From Aestuariivivens sediminis (GTDB taxonomy: Bacteria; Bacteroidota; Bacteroidia; Flavobacteriales; Flavobacteriaceae), in the NCBI RefSeq assembly GCF_022662105.1, contig NZ_JAKMCP010000002.1, forward strand, positions 124,001-188,000: a DNA stretch of 64,000 nt, given 5' to 3'. Below, piece after piece: positions 44,068-53,178 of the stretch (positions are counted from its first letter, which is position 1; every line of letters starts with the position of its first letter). The translations under genes and the position numbers were made by a program. Under the pieces are notes generated by a model that made no database searches, was not told where the DNA came from, and was given only the letters and a program-made list of their open reading frames with translations.

Positions 44068-45333
44068 TTACACCAAAAATTGAAATAAATCGGGCTTGTT
44101 GTTTAAATAATCGCCATAAAAATTACGGTGTTTCATTTTCGTAATTAAAGGCTCTAAATCCTTAGGAGATTTTAATTGGATCCCCACAACCGCCGATCCG
44201 TTTTCACGGTTGGTCTTTTTGGCGTATTGAAAATAGGTGATATCGTCATCGGGTCCTAAAATATCAACCACAAATTCCCTTAAGGCACCGGCACGCTGTG
44301 GAAATTTTACGATAAAATAATGTTTTAAATTGGCGTATAATAAAGCACGTTCCTTAATTTCAGGGGTCCGCGTAATGTCGTTATTACTTCCGGTCACCAC
44401 ACACACCACCTGTTTCCCTTTAATCTTATCAGCATAAAAATCCAAGGCAGCAATACTCAAGGCCCCAGCTGGTTCTACAACAATGGCATCTTTATTGTAC
44501 AATTCCAGAATGGTCTCGCATACTTTACCTTCAGGAACGGTTATCACATCATGCAGATTGGCTTTACATATCTCAAAAGTCAGGTCCCCGACGCGTTTTA
44601 CTGCCGCACCGTCAATAAATTTATCGATATGGTCTAATTCCGTATTTCGGTTGTTTTTAATGGAGGTCAACATAGAAGGTGCCCCTTCGGGCTCAACACC
44701 AATAATCCTGGTTTGTGGTGATAGGGCCTTAAATACGGAAGACAATCCTGCCGACAGGCCACCGCCGCCTACCGGAACAAAGATATAATCTATGTCTTCC
44801 TTGCTTTGCTCAAATATTTCAAGTCCCACAGTGGCCTGGCCTTCAATAACCTTTTGATCGTCAAACGGATGTATAAAGGTTTTTTGCAAGGCCTCACATT
44901 CCTGAATTGCGGCATGGTAAGCATCATCAAAAGTATCTCCTACCAATTTGATATCAATAAAATTTTCTCCAAACATCTTCACCTGCTCCAGCTTCTGTTT
45001 CGGTGTCGGTGTAGGCATATAAATGGTTCCATGAATTTTTAGGAGCTTACAGGATAACGCGACACCCTGAGCATGATTGCCGGCACTGGCACAAACCACA
45101 CCATGTGCAGATTGCTCTGGGTTAAGTGAACTCAATTTATTATATGCTCCTCTAATTTTATAGGATCGTACTTGCTGAAGATCCTCCCGCTTAAACAGAA
45201 TATGGGCCTCAAACTGTTTTGAGTATCTTAAGCTAGGGCTTAAAGGCGTTACTGCCGATACGTTTTTAATCGTATCGGCAGCTTGCTTAATATCACTAAG
45301 ATTAGGAAAATATGTTGTTTTTTCCTGGTTCAT
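44068..45333 (-). CDS. ilvA: Threonine dehydratase (threonine ammonia-lyase)
   Basis: Deaminates threonine to 2-oxobutanoate, the first committed step to isoleucine. PLP lysine lies in VRSYKIRGAYNKLS; SAGNHAQGVAL and PVGGGGLSAGLSS are the phosphate-binding loops. At 421 aa it carries a single C-terminal ACT-like domain (HYFIVKFPQRAGALREFV), shorter than the 514-aa E. coli enzyme. Last gene of the ilv operon, 52 bp after ilvC; it converges with the Gfo/Idh gene, 19 bp apart. Confidence 0.94.
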   Translation of the reverse strand: MNQEKTTYFPNLSDIKQAADTIKNVSAVTPLSPSLRYSKQFEAHILFKREDLQQVRSYKIRGAYNKLSSLNPEQSAHGVVCASAGNHAQGVALSCKLLKIHGTIYMPTPTPKQKLEQVKMFGENFIDIKLVGDTFDDAYHAAIQECEALQKTFIHPFDDQKVIEGQATVGLEIFEQSKEDIDYIFVPVGGGGLSAGLSSVFKALSPQTRIIGVEPEGAPSMLTSIKNNRNTELDHIDKFIDGAAVKRVGDLTFEICKANLHDVITVPEGKVCETILELYNKDAIVVEPAGALSIAALDFYADKIKGKQVVCVVTGSNNDITRTPEIKERALLYANLKHYFIVKFPQRAGALREFVVDILGPDDDITYFQYAKKTNRENGSAVVGIQLKSPKDLEPLITKMKHRNFYGDYLNNKPDLFQFLV

Positions 45334-45385
45334 GATAAACTAGTTTTAGACCCGACAGGCCTTTTAACCCCGGCAGGTCTTAACA

Positions 45386-46861
45386 TTATACTATCGGTTT
45401 CATGGCCGTCATGGAAGCTCTTAAAAATGCTCCTATCTTTTCAACAGGGTGAGATCGTAGCGCCTTGTTCACTGCAATCAACTTCGCATTATCAACAGAC
45501 TTACCATTATCCTTTGCAAAAGCCTTGCCGATAACATTGGTATCGATCGACTTCATAAAATCGGCTAATAAGGGTTTGCAGGCATGGTCAAATAAATAAC
45601 AGCCGTATTCTGCTGTATCGGAAATGACCCGGTTCATTTCATATAATTTCTTTCTGGCAATGGTATTGGCAATAAGTGGGGTTTCATGTAACGATTCGTA
45701 ATACGCTGACGCGTCTATAATACCCGATTCGGTCATGGATTCAAAGGCCAGTTCAACCCCTGCTCTAACAAAGGCTACCATAAGCACCCCATTATCGTAG
45801 TATTCCTGTTCCGAAATTTGAACATCCCCGGCAGGAGTTTTTTCAAAAGCTGTTTCGCCCGTTGCTGCCCTCCAATCCAATAAATTTTTATCGTCGTTGG
45901 CCCAATCTTCCATCATGCCTTTGGAAAAATTACCTTCCATGATATCGTCCATATGCTTTTGGAATAAGGGACGCATGATATCCTTTAAGGCTTCGGACAA
46001 GTCAAATGCTTTTATTTTCGCGGGATTGGACAAACGGTCCATCATATTGGTTACACCACCGTATTTAAGGCCTTCGGTAATGGTCTCCCAGCCGTATTGG
46101 ATCAATTTGGAAGCATAGCCCGGATCGATACCTTGTTCAACCATTTTATCAAAACAAAGAATAGAACCGGTTTGCAAGAGTCCGCATAAAATGGTTTGTT
46201 CCCCCATTAAATCACTCTTAACCTCAGCAACAAAGGAGGATTCCAAAACACCTGCTCTATCTCCTCCGGTCGCAACGGCATAGGCCTTGGCCTGAGCCCA
46301 TCCTTTACCTTCAGGATCGTTTTCAGGATGAACAGCAATAAGTGTTGGCACTCCAAAACCTCGCTTATATTCTTCTCTTACTTCCGATCCAGGACATTTG
46401 GGGGCCACCATTATTACGGTTAAATCCTTTCGGATTTGCATACCTTCTTCCACAATATTAAACCCATGTGAATAGGACAAGGTGGCTCCTTTTTTCATTA
46501 AAGGCATTATGGCATTAATGACATTGGTGTGTTGCTTATCTGGAGTTAAGTTAAGTACTAAATCTGCAGTAGGAATTAATTCCTCATAGGTTCCAACTTT
46601 AAACCCATTTTCGGTGGCATTAACATAAGAGGCTCTTTTCTCTGCAATGGCCGCACTACGAAGGGTATAAGAGATATCCAATCCTGAATCCCTCATGTTC
46701 AATCCCTGATTAAGTCCTTGGGCACCACAGCCTACGATAACAATTTTTTTTCCCTTTAGAGCATTTACACCATCTTCAAACTCTGAAGCTTCCATAAATC
46801 TACACTTTGATAATTGCTCTAATTTGTCCCTTAATGATAAGGTGTTAAAATAATTTCCCAT
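45386..46861 (-). CDS. ilvC: Ketol-acid reductoisomerase, class II
   Basis: Isomerises and reduces acetolactate or acetohydroxybutyrate with NADPH and Mg. It is 491 aa, the long class II form as in E. coli (N-terminus [40 protein letters not shown]). [22 protein letters not shown] and the duplicated C-terminal knotted domain are present. It is 15 bp downstream of ilvN. Confidence 0.96.
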   Translation of the reverse strand: MGNYFNTLSLRDKLEQLSKCRFMEASEFEDGVNALKGKKIVIVGCGAQGLNQGLNMRDSGLDISYTLRSAAIAEKRASYVNATENGFKVGTYEELIPTADLVLNLTPDKQHTNVINAIMPLMKKGATLSYSHGFNIVEEGMQIRKDLTVIMVAPKCPGSEVREEYKRGFGVPTLIAVHPENDPEGKGWAQAKAYAVATGGDRAGVLESSFVAEVKSDLMGEQTILCGLLQTGSILCFDKMVEQGIDPGYASKLIQYGWETITEGLKYGGVTNMMDRLSNPAKIKAFDLSEALKDIMRPLFQKHMDDIMEGNFSKGMMEDWANDDKNLLDWRAATGETAFEKTPAGDVQISEQEYYDNGVLMVAFVRAGVELAFESMTESGIIDASAYYESLHETPLIANTIARKKLYEMNRVISDTAEYGCYLFDHACKPLLADFMKSIDTNVIGKAFAKDNGKSVDNAKLIAVNKALRSHPVEKIGAFLRASMTAMKPIV

Positions 46862-46876
46862 TTTTAATTTTAATTA

Positions 46877-47410
46877 CTATTGGTTATTGAATGCTAAAAG
46901 CATTTCGGTTATTTTCATTTCTTGCTTGGTTACTGCGATTCGTCCTGAACGCACAAATTGCATGATACCGAACGTACTCAAAGCTTTCCGTAATTCTTCT
47001 ATTTCGTGACGCCGACCCGATTTCTCCAGTACAAAAAACTCCTTATTAACGGTCACTATTCGAGTATCGCTGTCTTTAATGATATTTTGAATTTGAGGTT
47101 CTTCAAACAGTAAATCGGATTTAATCTTAAACATACAAGACTCCGTAAAAATAGTTTCTTCATCTGTATGATAATAGGCTTTTATGGTCTCAACTTGTTT
47201 TTCAATCTGACCAATAATTTTTTTAGCTTGTGATTCAGAAATATTGACTACAATGACAAAACGGTTAACCCCCTCGATCTCTGATTGTGATGTGGTTAAA
47301 CTTTCTATATTGACGTGTCTACGCTGAAAAATTGCTGAAATACGATTAAGCAAACCGATATTGTTTTCGGTATATATTGAAATCGTAAAGGTTTTTATCT
47401 CTTCGTTCAT
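46877..47410 (-). CDS. ilvN: Acetolactate synthase small (regulatory) subunit
   Basis: A 177-aa ACT-domain protein. The first ACT domain shows FTISIYTENNIGLLNRISAIFQRRHVNIESLT, the usual valine-binding site region; the second half follows SCMFKIKSDLLFEEPQIQNI. It regulates IlvB by valine feedback in known systems. The gene starts 11 bp after ilvB. Confidence 0.95.
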   Translation of the reverse strand: MNEEIKTFTISIYTENNIGLLNRISAIFQRRHVNIESLTTSQSEIEGVNRFVIVVNISESQAKKIIGQIEKQVETIKAYYHTDEETIFTESCMFKIKSDLLFEEPQIQNIIKDSDTRIVTVNKEFFVLEKSGRRHEIEELRKALSTFGIMQFVRSGRIAVTKQEMKITEMLLAFNNQ

Positions 47411-47421
47411 GTTTTTATAAT

Positions 47422-49158
47422 TTAGCTTAATCGAATATCCGAAACCGATGCCCCGGAAGGTATCATGGGAAATACGTTATCTTCCTTTTCTACACATACC
47501 TCTAAGAAGTAAGCCTTATCCGACGCCATCATAGCTTTAACGGCATCGGCTAATTCCTCTCTTTTGGTCACTTTTTGCGCTTCTAAATGATATCCCTTGG
47601 CAATGGTTACAAAATCCGGATTGGTCATTTCCGTCGAGGCATATCGCTTATCGAAAAACAACTGTTGCCATTGGCGCACCATTCCTAAAAATTCATTGTT
47701 TAACACCACAATTTTAACCGGAATTTGAGTTTGGAAAATAGTTCCCAATTCCTGTATATTCATCTGGAAACCACCGTCTCCAATAATGGCGACAACATCG
47801 CGTTCAGGCTCTGCCATCTTAGCACCCATAGCTGCTGGAAGTGCAAATCCCATGGTTCCTAAACCTCCGGAAGTAATATTACTTTTGGTTTTATTAAACT
47901 CAGAATATCGGCACGCAATCATTTGGTGTTGTCCCACATCAGAAACTATGGCGGCATCCCCTTTACTATGTCTGTTGATTTCTTTAAGGACCTCTCCCAT
48001 AGTCAACCCTTCCTTGGACGGTGAAATATCATGCTTAATGACTTTTTCAAACTCAATATCATACAGCTTTTTAAACTCTTGAAGCCAGTTATCGTGTGTG
48101 TTTTTCTTTAGTAAAGGCAGTAAGGCTTTTAAACTGGCCTTGGCATCACCCAAAACAGCCACATCCGTTTTTACATTTTTATCCACCTCGGCAGGATCTA
48201 TTTCAAAATGTATGATTTTAGCCTGCTTCGCATAGGTTTTTAAATCCCCTGTAACACGATCGTCAAAACGCATACCTATGGCGATGAGAACATCGCACTG
48301 GTTGGTTAACACATTGGGAGCATAGTTACCGTGCATGCCTACCATCCCCACATTTAATGGATGTGCTGTTGGAATGGCTGAAGCTCCCATAATGGTCCAC
48401 GCAGAAGGAATACCTGCTTTTTCAATAACGGCTTTCAATTCCTCCTCAGCTTCACTTAAAATAATCCCCTGCCCCCAGACAATCATTGGTTTTTTTGCTC
48501 CATTAATGATATCAGCCGCTGCCTTTAAGGTCTCAGGATTGGTTTTAGGTACGGGAATATAACTTCTTACTCCTGTACATTTTTCGTATTTAAAGTCCAA
48601 TTCCCCGAACTGTGCATTTTTGGTAATATCAATCAATACGGGGCCCGGACGTCCACTCTTGGCAATATAAAAAGCCTTAGCGATGACTTCAGGAATTTCC
48701 GAAGCATCGGTAACCTGGTGATTCCATTTGGTTACCGGTGTTGAAATACCAACAATATCCGTCTCTTGAAAAGCATCGCTCCCTAACAGGTGGGAAGGCA
48801 CTTGTCCCGTTATACATACTAAGGGAGTAGAGTCTATTTGTGCATCGGCTATTCCGGTAATTAAATTGGTAGCCCCCGGTCCTGAGGTTGCCATGGCCAC
48901 ACCCACCCGTCCTGAGATTCTGGCATAACCCTGTGCAGCATGCGCCGCTCCTTGCTCATGACGCGTTAGGACATGGTGAATTCGATCCTGATACTTGAAC
49001 AGCTCATCATAAACCGGCATGATGGCTCCTCCAGGATAACCGTAAAGGACATCAACGCCCTCGGCGATTAAACATTTTATAATGGCCTCACTTCCGCTGA
49101 TGCGCTCAGTCACCATTGCTGAGGACTTGATAGTTTCTAAAGTTTGTGTATCTTTCAT
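47422..49158 (-). CDS. ilvB: Acetolactate synthase large (catalytic) subunit
   Basis: A 578-aa TPP enzyme condensing two pyruvates, or pyruvate with 2-oxobutanoate. The N-terminal GVDVLYGYPGGAIMPVYDEL, the HEQGAAHAAQGYAR segment with catalytic region, and the TPP motif GDGGFQMNIQELGTI...VVLNN are all intact. It follows ilvD by 39 bp and precedes ilvN by 11 bp. Confidence 0.96.
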   Translation of the reverse strand: MKDTQTLETIKSSAMVTERISGSEAIIKCLIAEGVDVLYGYPGGAIMPVYDELFKYQDRIHHVLTRHEQGAAHAAQGYARISGRVGVAMATSGPGATNLITGIADAQIDSTPLVCITGQVPSHLLGSDAFQETDIVGISTPVTKWNHQVTDASEIPEVIAKAFYIAKSGRPGPVLIDITKNAQFGELDFKYEKCTGVRSYIPVPKTNPETLKAAADIINGAKKPMIVWGQGIILSEAEEELKAVIEKAGIPSAWTIMGASAIPTAHPLNVGMVGMHGNYAPNVLTNQCDVLIAIGMRFDDRVTGDLKTYAKQAKIIHFEIDPAEVDKNVKTDVAVLGDAKASLKALLPLLKKNTHDNWLQEFKKLYDIEFEKVIKHDISPSKEGLTMGEVLKEINRHSKGDAAIVSDVGQHQMIACRYSEFNKTKSNITSGGLGTMGFALPAAMGAKMAEPERDVVAIIGDGGFQMNIQELGTIFQTQIPVKIVVLNNEFLGMVRQWQQLFFDKRYASTEMTNPDFVTIAKGYHLEAQKVTKREELADAVKAMMASDKAYFLEVCVEKEDNVFPMIPSGASVSDIRLS

Positions 49159-49197
49159 AATCCATAATTATTTGAAAGCTTCCTGCCTGGCAGAAAA

Positions 49198-50883
49198 TTA
49201 AAATGCATCCGTAACACAACCTTTTGACGCTGATGCTACCGATTTTGCGTATTTGTATAATATTCCTTTTTTATGTTTTAATTCCGGAGCATTCCATTGC
49301 GCTTTACGTTCGGCTAATTCATCATCAGAAAGCAGTACGTTAATGGAATTATCTTCGGCACTAATTCTAATGGTGTCCCCTGTTTTTATCAAACCAATCG
49401 CTCCACCTGTTTGTGCTTCAGGGGTTATATGTCCTACCACAAAACCGTGAGTTCCTCCCGAGAATCGTCCATCGGTGATTAAGGCTACCGACTTTCCTAA
49501 ACCCGCACCCATGATCAAGGACGTCGGCTTTAACATTTCTGGCATACCCGGTCCTCCCTTAGGCCCAACATAGCGAATCACCACCACATCTCCTTTTTCT
49601 ACTTCACCATTCGAAATGCCTGTGTTGGCAGATTGCTCACCATCATAGACCACGGCTTTACCTTCAAACACCAATCCCTCCTTTCCGGATATTTTGGCCA
49701 CCGCTCCTTCCGTAGCCAAGTTTCCATAGAGGATCTGCAAATTACCCGATGATTTTAAGGCTTTATCTGTTGGATAAATCACATCCTGATCATTTTCAAA
49801 CTTCAAGGGTTCAACGTCCTTCAAGTTTTCAGCCAAGGTCTTTCCTGTAACGGTTAAACAATCCCCATGTAAATAGCCCTGGTCCAATAAATATTTCATC
49901 ACAGCAGGTGTTCCTCCAATACCATGAACATCTTCCATCAAATATTTACCGGAAGGTTTTAAATCGGCAATTAAAGGTGTTCTATCACTAACACGCTGAA
50001 AATCGGCTAAGGTAAACTCTATATCGGCGGCATGTGCTATGGCCAAAAAATGCAATACCGCATTGGTAGACCCCCCAAGAGCATTGACCAGAGCAATAGC
50101 ATTCTCAATGGATTTTTTAGAAATAATATCCAAAGGTTTTAAATCCAATTCCAACAGATTTTTTATCGCCCTCGCCGTGCGTTCGGCTTCCGATAACTTA
50201 TTCGGATTTTCGGCTGGAATAGAGGAGTTATATGGCAATGCAAAGCCCATGCACTCAATAGCTGACGCCATGGTATTGGCCGTGTACATCCCGCCACAAG
50301 CCCCAGCTCCCGGAATGGCCCGTTTAATAATTTCTCTATATTCATCATCATCGATTTCACCCGCCACTTTTTGACCTAATGCTTCAAAAGCCGATACGAT
50401 ATTTAATTTTCTCCCTTTATAGTTTCCCGATGCAATTGTCCCCCCGTACATCATAATAGAAGGCCTGTTTAATCGTAACATGGCGATAACGGCCCCGGGC
50501 ATATTTTTGTCACAGCCCACAACTGAAACTAAAGCGTCATAACTTTGAGCATGCATTACCGTTTCAATGGAATCCGCAATAATATCCCTTGAAACAAGAG
50601 AATAATTCATCCCCGAGGTTCCCATGGAAATACCATCGCTAACCCCAATGGTGTTAAAACCTAAACCAACCATATTGGCCATATTGCATTCCATCTTGAC
50701 CTCAGCCGCCAAACCATTTAAATGCATATTGCAAGGATTGCCATCATAGCCAGTACTGGCAATTCCAATTTGAGGCTTTTGCATATCTTCATCGGTGAGA
50801 CCTACCGCATATAACATGGCTTGAGAAGCGGGTTGGGATTCATCCTGGGTTAACCTTCTACTATATTTATTAAGCGCCTTCAT
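49198..50883 (-). CDS. ilvD: Dihydroxy-acid dehydratase
   Basis: A 561-aa iron-sulfur enzyme making the 2-oxo acids of valine and isoleucine. Cluster cysteines lie in [22 protein letters not shown] and [35 protein letters not shown] is the C-terminal signature. It is the first structural gene of the ilv operon. Its 5' leader of about 370 bp contains the attenuator described separately. Confidence 0.96.
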   Translation of the reverse strand: MKALNKYSRRLTQDESQPASQAMLYAVGLTDEDMQKPQIGIASTGYDGNPCNMHLNGLAAEVKMECNMANMVGLGFNTIGVSDGISMGTSGMNYSLVSRDIIADSIETVMHAQSYDALVSVVGCDKNMPGAVIAMLRLNRPSIMMYGGTIASGNYKGRKLNIVSAFEALGQKVAGEIDDDEYREIIKRAIPGAGACGGMYTANTMASAIECMGFALPYNSSIPAENPNKLSEAERTARAIKNLLELDLKPLDIISKKSIENAIALVNALGGSTNAVLHFLAIAHAADIEFTLADFQRVSDRTPLIADLKPSGKYLMEDVHGIGGTPAVMKYLLDQGYLHGDCLTVTGKTLAENLKDVEPLKFENDQDVIYPTDKALKSSGNLQILYGNLATEGAVAKISGKEGLVFEGKAVVYDGEQSANTGISNGEVEKGDVVVIRYVGPKGGPGMPEMLKPTSLIMGAGLGKSVALITDGRFSGGTHGFVVGHITPEAQTGGAIGLIKTGDTIRISAEDNSINVLLSDDELAERKAQWNAPELKHKKGILYKYAKSVASASKGCVTDAF

Positions 50884-51126
50884 ATATTTTGCAAAAAATT
50901 TTGCTTAACTTCTTAATTATTAAAAATATTCTTGTTATTTAAGAATTTACTTGAAAAATCAATAATGCTTTAAAATTGCTACGAAATTAAATGTTTACTT
51001 ATTTAATTCTATATTTTAAGGGTTTTTCGCGTTTAAATCCAGCACCTCCATTATTCTTTTAAAGTATTGGTTTACAACATTTTAAAACATTATTTTTATG
51101 ATGTCCAAAAAATTAAAAATATACCA

Positions 51127-51155
51127 CAAAAAAACCTTCCGATACAGGAAGGCTT
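51127..51155 (-). terminator. ilv operon attenuator terminator
   Basis: On the minus strand AAGCCTTCC-TGTATC-GGAAGGTTTTTTT forms a GC-rich hairpin with a U tract, placed between the leader peptide and ilvD (about 245 bp before the ilvD start). The UAGGGAG at the leader stop codon (51184-51190) can pair instead with CUUCCUG of the 5' arm (51145-51151), which would disrupt the terminator. Confidence 0.8.
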
Positions 51156-51187
51156 TATAAAGTTTATATTTCTTTCATATCATCTCC

Positions 51188-51250
51188 CTAATGCCGTGAC
51201 CTCACCACAAGGACTATTAAAGAAATAATATGTAAACGTTGTCTGTTCAT
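51188..51250 (-). CDS. Ile/Leu/Val-rich ilv leader peptide
   Basis: A 20-codon ORF ending in TAG, too short for usual gene calls. The centre reads HIISLIVLVV, encoded by ATT ATT TCT TTA ATA GTC CTT GTG GTG. Eight of ten consecutive codons are Ile, Leu or Val, which are products of the operon downstream. It ends 34 bp before the terminator hairpin, ideal for classical attenuation: fast translation to the stop codon covers the antiterminator strand, stalling frees it. Confidence 0.85.
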   Translation of the reverse strand: MNRQRLHIISLIVLVVRSRH

Positions 51251-51260
51251 CTTTACCGTG

Positions 51261-51291
51261 CAAATATTTATAAATTAATCTTATCCGCCAA
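51261..51291 (-). promoter_or_regulatory. Predicted ilv operon promoter
   Basis: On the minus strand TTGG (plus-strand 51288-51291), a 19-bp spacer and AATATTTG (51261-51268) match the Bacteroidota TTTG-N19-TAnnTTTG promoter with two mismatches. The start site would be only a few bases before the leader-peptide ATG at 51250, so the leader mRNA may be almost leaderless. An upstream alternative (TAACTTTT, 51304-51311) is weaker. Confidence 0.45.
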
Positions 51292-51319
51292 TTTATTTTT
51301 GAAAAAAGTTAAAATCAAC

Positions 51320-51348
51320 TTGCATTTCTTTTTATTTTTTTAATTTTG
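51320..51348 (+). promoter_or_regulatory. Predicted metK promoter
   Basis: TTG at 51320-51322, an 18-bp spacer and a perfect TAnnTTTG box (TAATTTTG, 51341-51348). Transcription would begin near 51355, just before the SAM-II-like element, giving a leader of about 155 nt before metK. It is divergent from the ilv promoter. Confidence 0.6.
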
Positions 51349-51363
51349 CCAACACAAAACAAC

Positions 51364-51490
51364 AGAGGATAGATTTGACTGATTGCAACCTCTTTCTGAA
51401 TCGATAAAATCGAGGATGAGATGCCGTAACAAGTGCGGCATGAAAAATGCTAAAGGCAGTGTAAACTTCCTTTGACGCCCTCGTCAAATC
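51364..51490 (+). ncRNA. SAM-II-like riboswitch (long-loop form) with competing hairpin, metK leader
   Basis: AGAGG (51364-51368) pairs with CCTCT (51389-51393). The enclosed loop GATTTGACTGATTGCAA resembles the conserved SAM-II loop, and GCTAAAGG (51449-51456) matches the 3' conserved segment; ACTG (51378-51381) can pair with CAGT (51457-51460) as the pseudoknot. Two extra hairpins (TCGAT/ATCGA and ATGCCG/CGGCAT) fill the long third loop. GTCAAATC (51483-51490) can pair either with GATTTGAC in the loop or locally as TTTGACG-CCCT-CGTCAAA, a plausible switch 20 bp before the metK start. Confidence 0.72.
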
Positions 51491-51509
51491 TTCCGTTAAA
51501 TGATACTAT

Positions 51510-52763
51510 ATGTCTTATTTATTTACTTCGGAAAGTGTTTCTGAAGGACATCCCGATAAGGTCGCAGACCAGATTAGTGATGCATTGATCGATAATTTTT
51601 TAGCCTTTGACGTCGATTCTAAAGTGGCTTGTGAAACACTGGTTACAACAGGTCAGGTGGTACTTGCCGGTGAAGTCAAATCCCATACCTATTTGGATGT
51701 ACAAAAAATTGCTCGGGATACCATCAATAAAATTGGTTATACCAAAGGCGAATACATGTTTGATGGTAATTCCTGCGGCGTGTTTTCGGCGATTCATGAG
51801 CAATCGGACGATATTAATCGTGGGGTAGACCGAGCTCGTAAAGAGGAGCAAGGTGCCGGCGACCAGGGAATGATGTTTGGTTATGCCACAAATGAAACCG
51901 AAAACTACATGCCCCTGGGTTTGGATTTATCCCATCGCATGTTAAAGGAACTTGCCGCATTGCGAAGAGAACATAAAGACATCACCTATTTAAGACCCGA
52001 TTCTAAAGCACAAATTACAATTGAATACAGCGATGATAACCTCCCGCTGCGAATAGATACCATTGTACTCTCCACTCAGCATGACGAATTTGCCGATGAG
52101 GACACCATGCTTACCAAAATAAGGAAAGATATTATAGGCATCTTAATCCCAAGGGTTATGGCTTCCTTGCCTGAAAAAACCCAAACCTTGTTCAATAGTG
52201 ATATTAAATACCATATAAACCCTACAGGTAAATTTGTTATTGGTGGACCCCACGGTGATACCGGACTAACAGGGCGTAAAATTGTCGTGGACACCTATGG
52301 CGGTAAAGGCGCTCACGGGGGAGGTGCCTTTTCGGGTAAGGATCCGAGTAAAGTAGATCGAAGTGCGGCATACGCCACACGCCATATCGCTAAAAATCTA
52401 GTAGCTGCCGGAGTTGCCGAAGAAGTACTTGTGCAGGTGAGTTATGCCATTGGTGTAGTAGAACCTATGGGCATTTTTATTAATACCTATGGTACCTGTC
52501 CGTTTAACATGACCGATGGTGAAATTGCTGAAAAAGTATCGGAAATATTTGATATGCGACCATACGCAATTGAAGAACGCCTGAAACTACGTGCACCCAT
52601 TTACAGTGAAACAGCAGCCTATGGCCATATGGGACGGACTAACGAAACCGTTACCAAAACCTTTTCGCAACCCAATGGGGAAAGCGTTACCTTAGAGGTG
52701 GAATTGTTTACCTGGGAAAAATTGGATTATGTGGATAGGGTAAAAAAGGCCTTTGGGTTATAA
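51510..52763 (+). CDS. metK: S-adenosylmethionine synthetase
   Basis: Makes SAM from methionine and [24 protein letters not shown] opens the protein; [10 protein letters not shown], the glycine-rich [25 protein letters not shown] loop region and [14 protein letters not shown] are diagnostic. Length is 417 aa. It is monocistronic, behind a SAM-II-like leader and followed by a strong terminator, consistent with product feedback. Confidence 0.96.
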   Translation: MSYLFTSESVSEGHPDKVADQISDALIDNFLAFDVDSKVACETLVTTGQVVLAGEVKSHTYLDVQKIARDTINKIGYTKGEYMFDGNSCGVFSAIHEQSDDINRGVDRARKEEQGAGDQGMMFGYATNETENYMPLGLDLSHRMLKELAALRREHKDITYLRPDSKAQITIEYSDDNLPLRIDTIVLSTQHDEFADEDTMLTKIRKDIIGILIPRVMASLPEKTQTLFNSDIKYHINPTGKFVIGGPHGDTGLTGRKIVVDTYGGKGAHGGGAFSGKDPSKVDRSAAYATRHIAKNLVAAGVAEEVLVQVSYAIGVVEPMGIFINTYGTCPFNMTDGEIAEKVSEIFDMRPYAIEERLKLRAPIYSETAAYGHMGRTNETVTKTFSQPNGESVTLEVELFTWEKLDYVDRVKKAFGL

Positions 52764-52787
52764 ATAAATGAAATAAAACGATTCATA

Positions 52788-52814
52788 AGACCGCTATTAA
52801 GCGGTCTTTTTTTG
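52788..52814 (+). terminator. Intrinsic terminator of metK
   Basis: AGACCGC-TATTAA-GCGGTCT followed by seven T, 25 bp after the metK stop. Confidence 0.9.
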
Positions 52815-53003
52815 TTGTAAAACAGGATCTTTACTCATCTTAAAAGTATGGATTTCAAAATGCCAGGGATAGACTCCTGATATGGCCATTGGAACACCAC
52901 AGGCCCAAACCTCTCAAGGCATCTCGTCCTTTTAGGCGTCGCTTAAGCCAACATTCATTAATCCCCAGGCTCTTATCGATAAAGGTCCTGGCAGCAATAT
53001 CAC
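52815..53003. other. Intergenic stretch without recognisable genes
   Basis: Part of the 415-bp gap between metK and the convergent outer-membrane barrel gene. No ORF with coding character, RNA gene or promoter is apparent here. Its somewhat higher GC than the other spacers could mean a decayed gene remnant, but I could not identify one. Confidence 0.35.
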
Positions 53004-53063
53004 AAAAACTCCTGTGAATTTCTGAAAAACTCCTGTGAATTTTAAAAATTCACAGGAGTTTTT
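53004..53063 (-). terminator. Long hairpin terminator with duplicated arm
   Basis: AAAAACTCCTGTGAATTT occurs twice in direct orientation (53004-53021 and 53025-53042) and is followed by its inverse AAATTCACAGGAGTTTTT (ending 53063). The second copy forms a nearly perfect 18-bp hairpin with it. On the minus strand the hairpin ends in a U run, so it should terminate the operon ending at 53179, and probably works both ways. The first copy allows an alternative longer-loop pairing. Confidence 0.7.
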
Positions 53064-53178
53064 AAAGGATCCCTAACTATAAAAAGTAAAACGTTTAGGC
53101 ATGCGGTTCACCATTTGTACGCATAACTTTCAGAATGCAATACCACGCGATTTTTATCTGCGATTCTGGTCCTGTGTG

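Noticed and set aside
50884-51126. Second leader peptide between the ilv terminator and ilvD
   Set aside because: An 11-codon ORF (MEVLDLNAKNP) exists but it has few branched-chain codons and no associated hairpin; probably chance.
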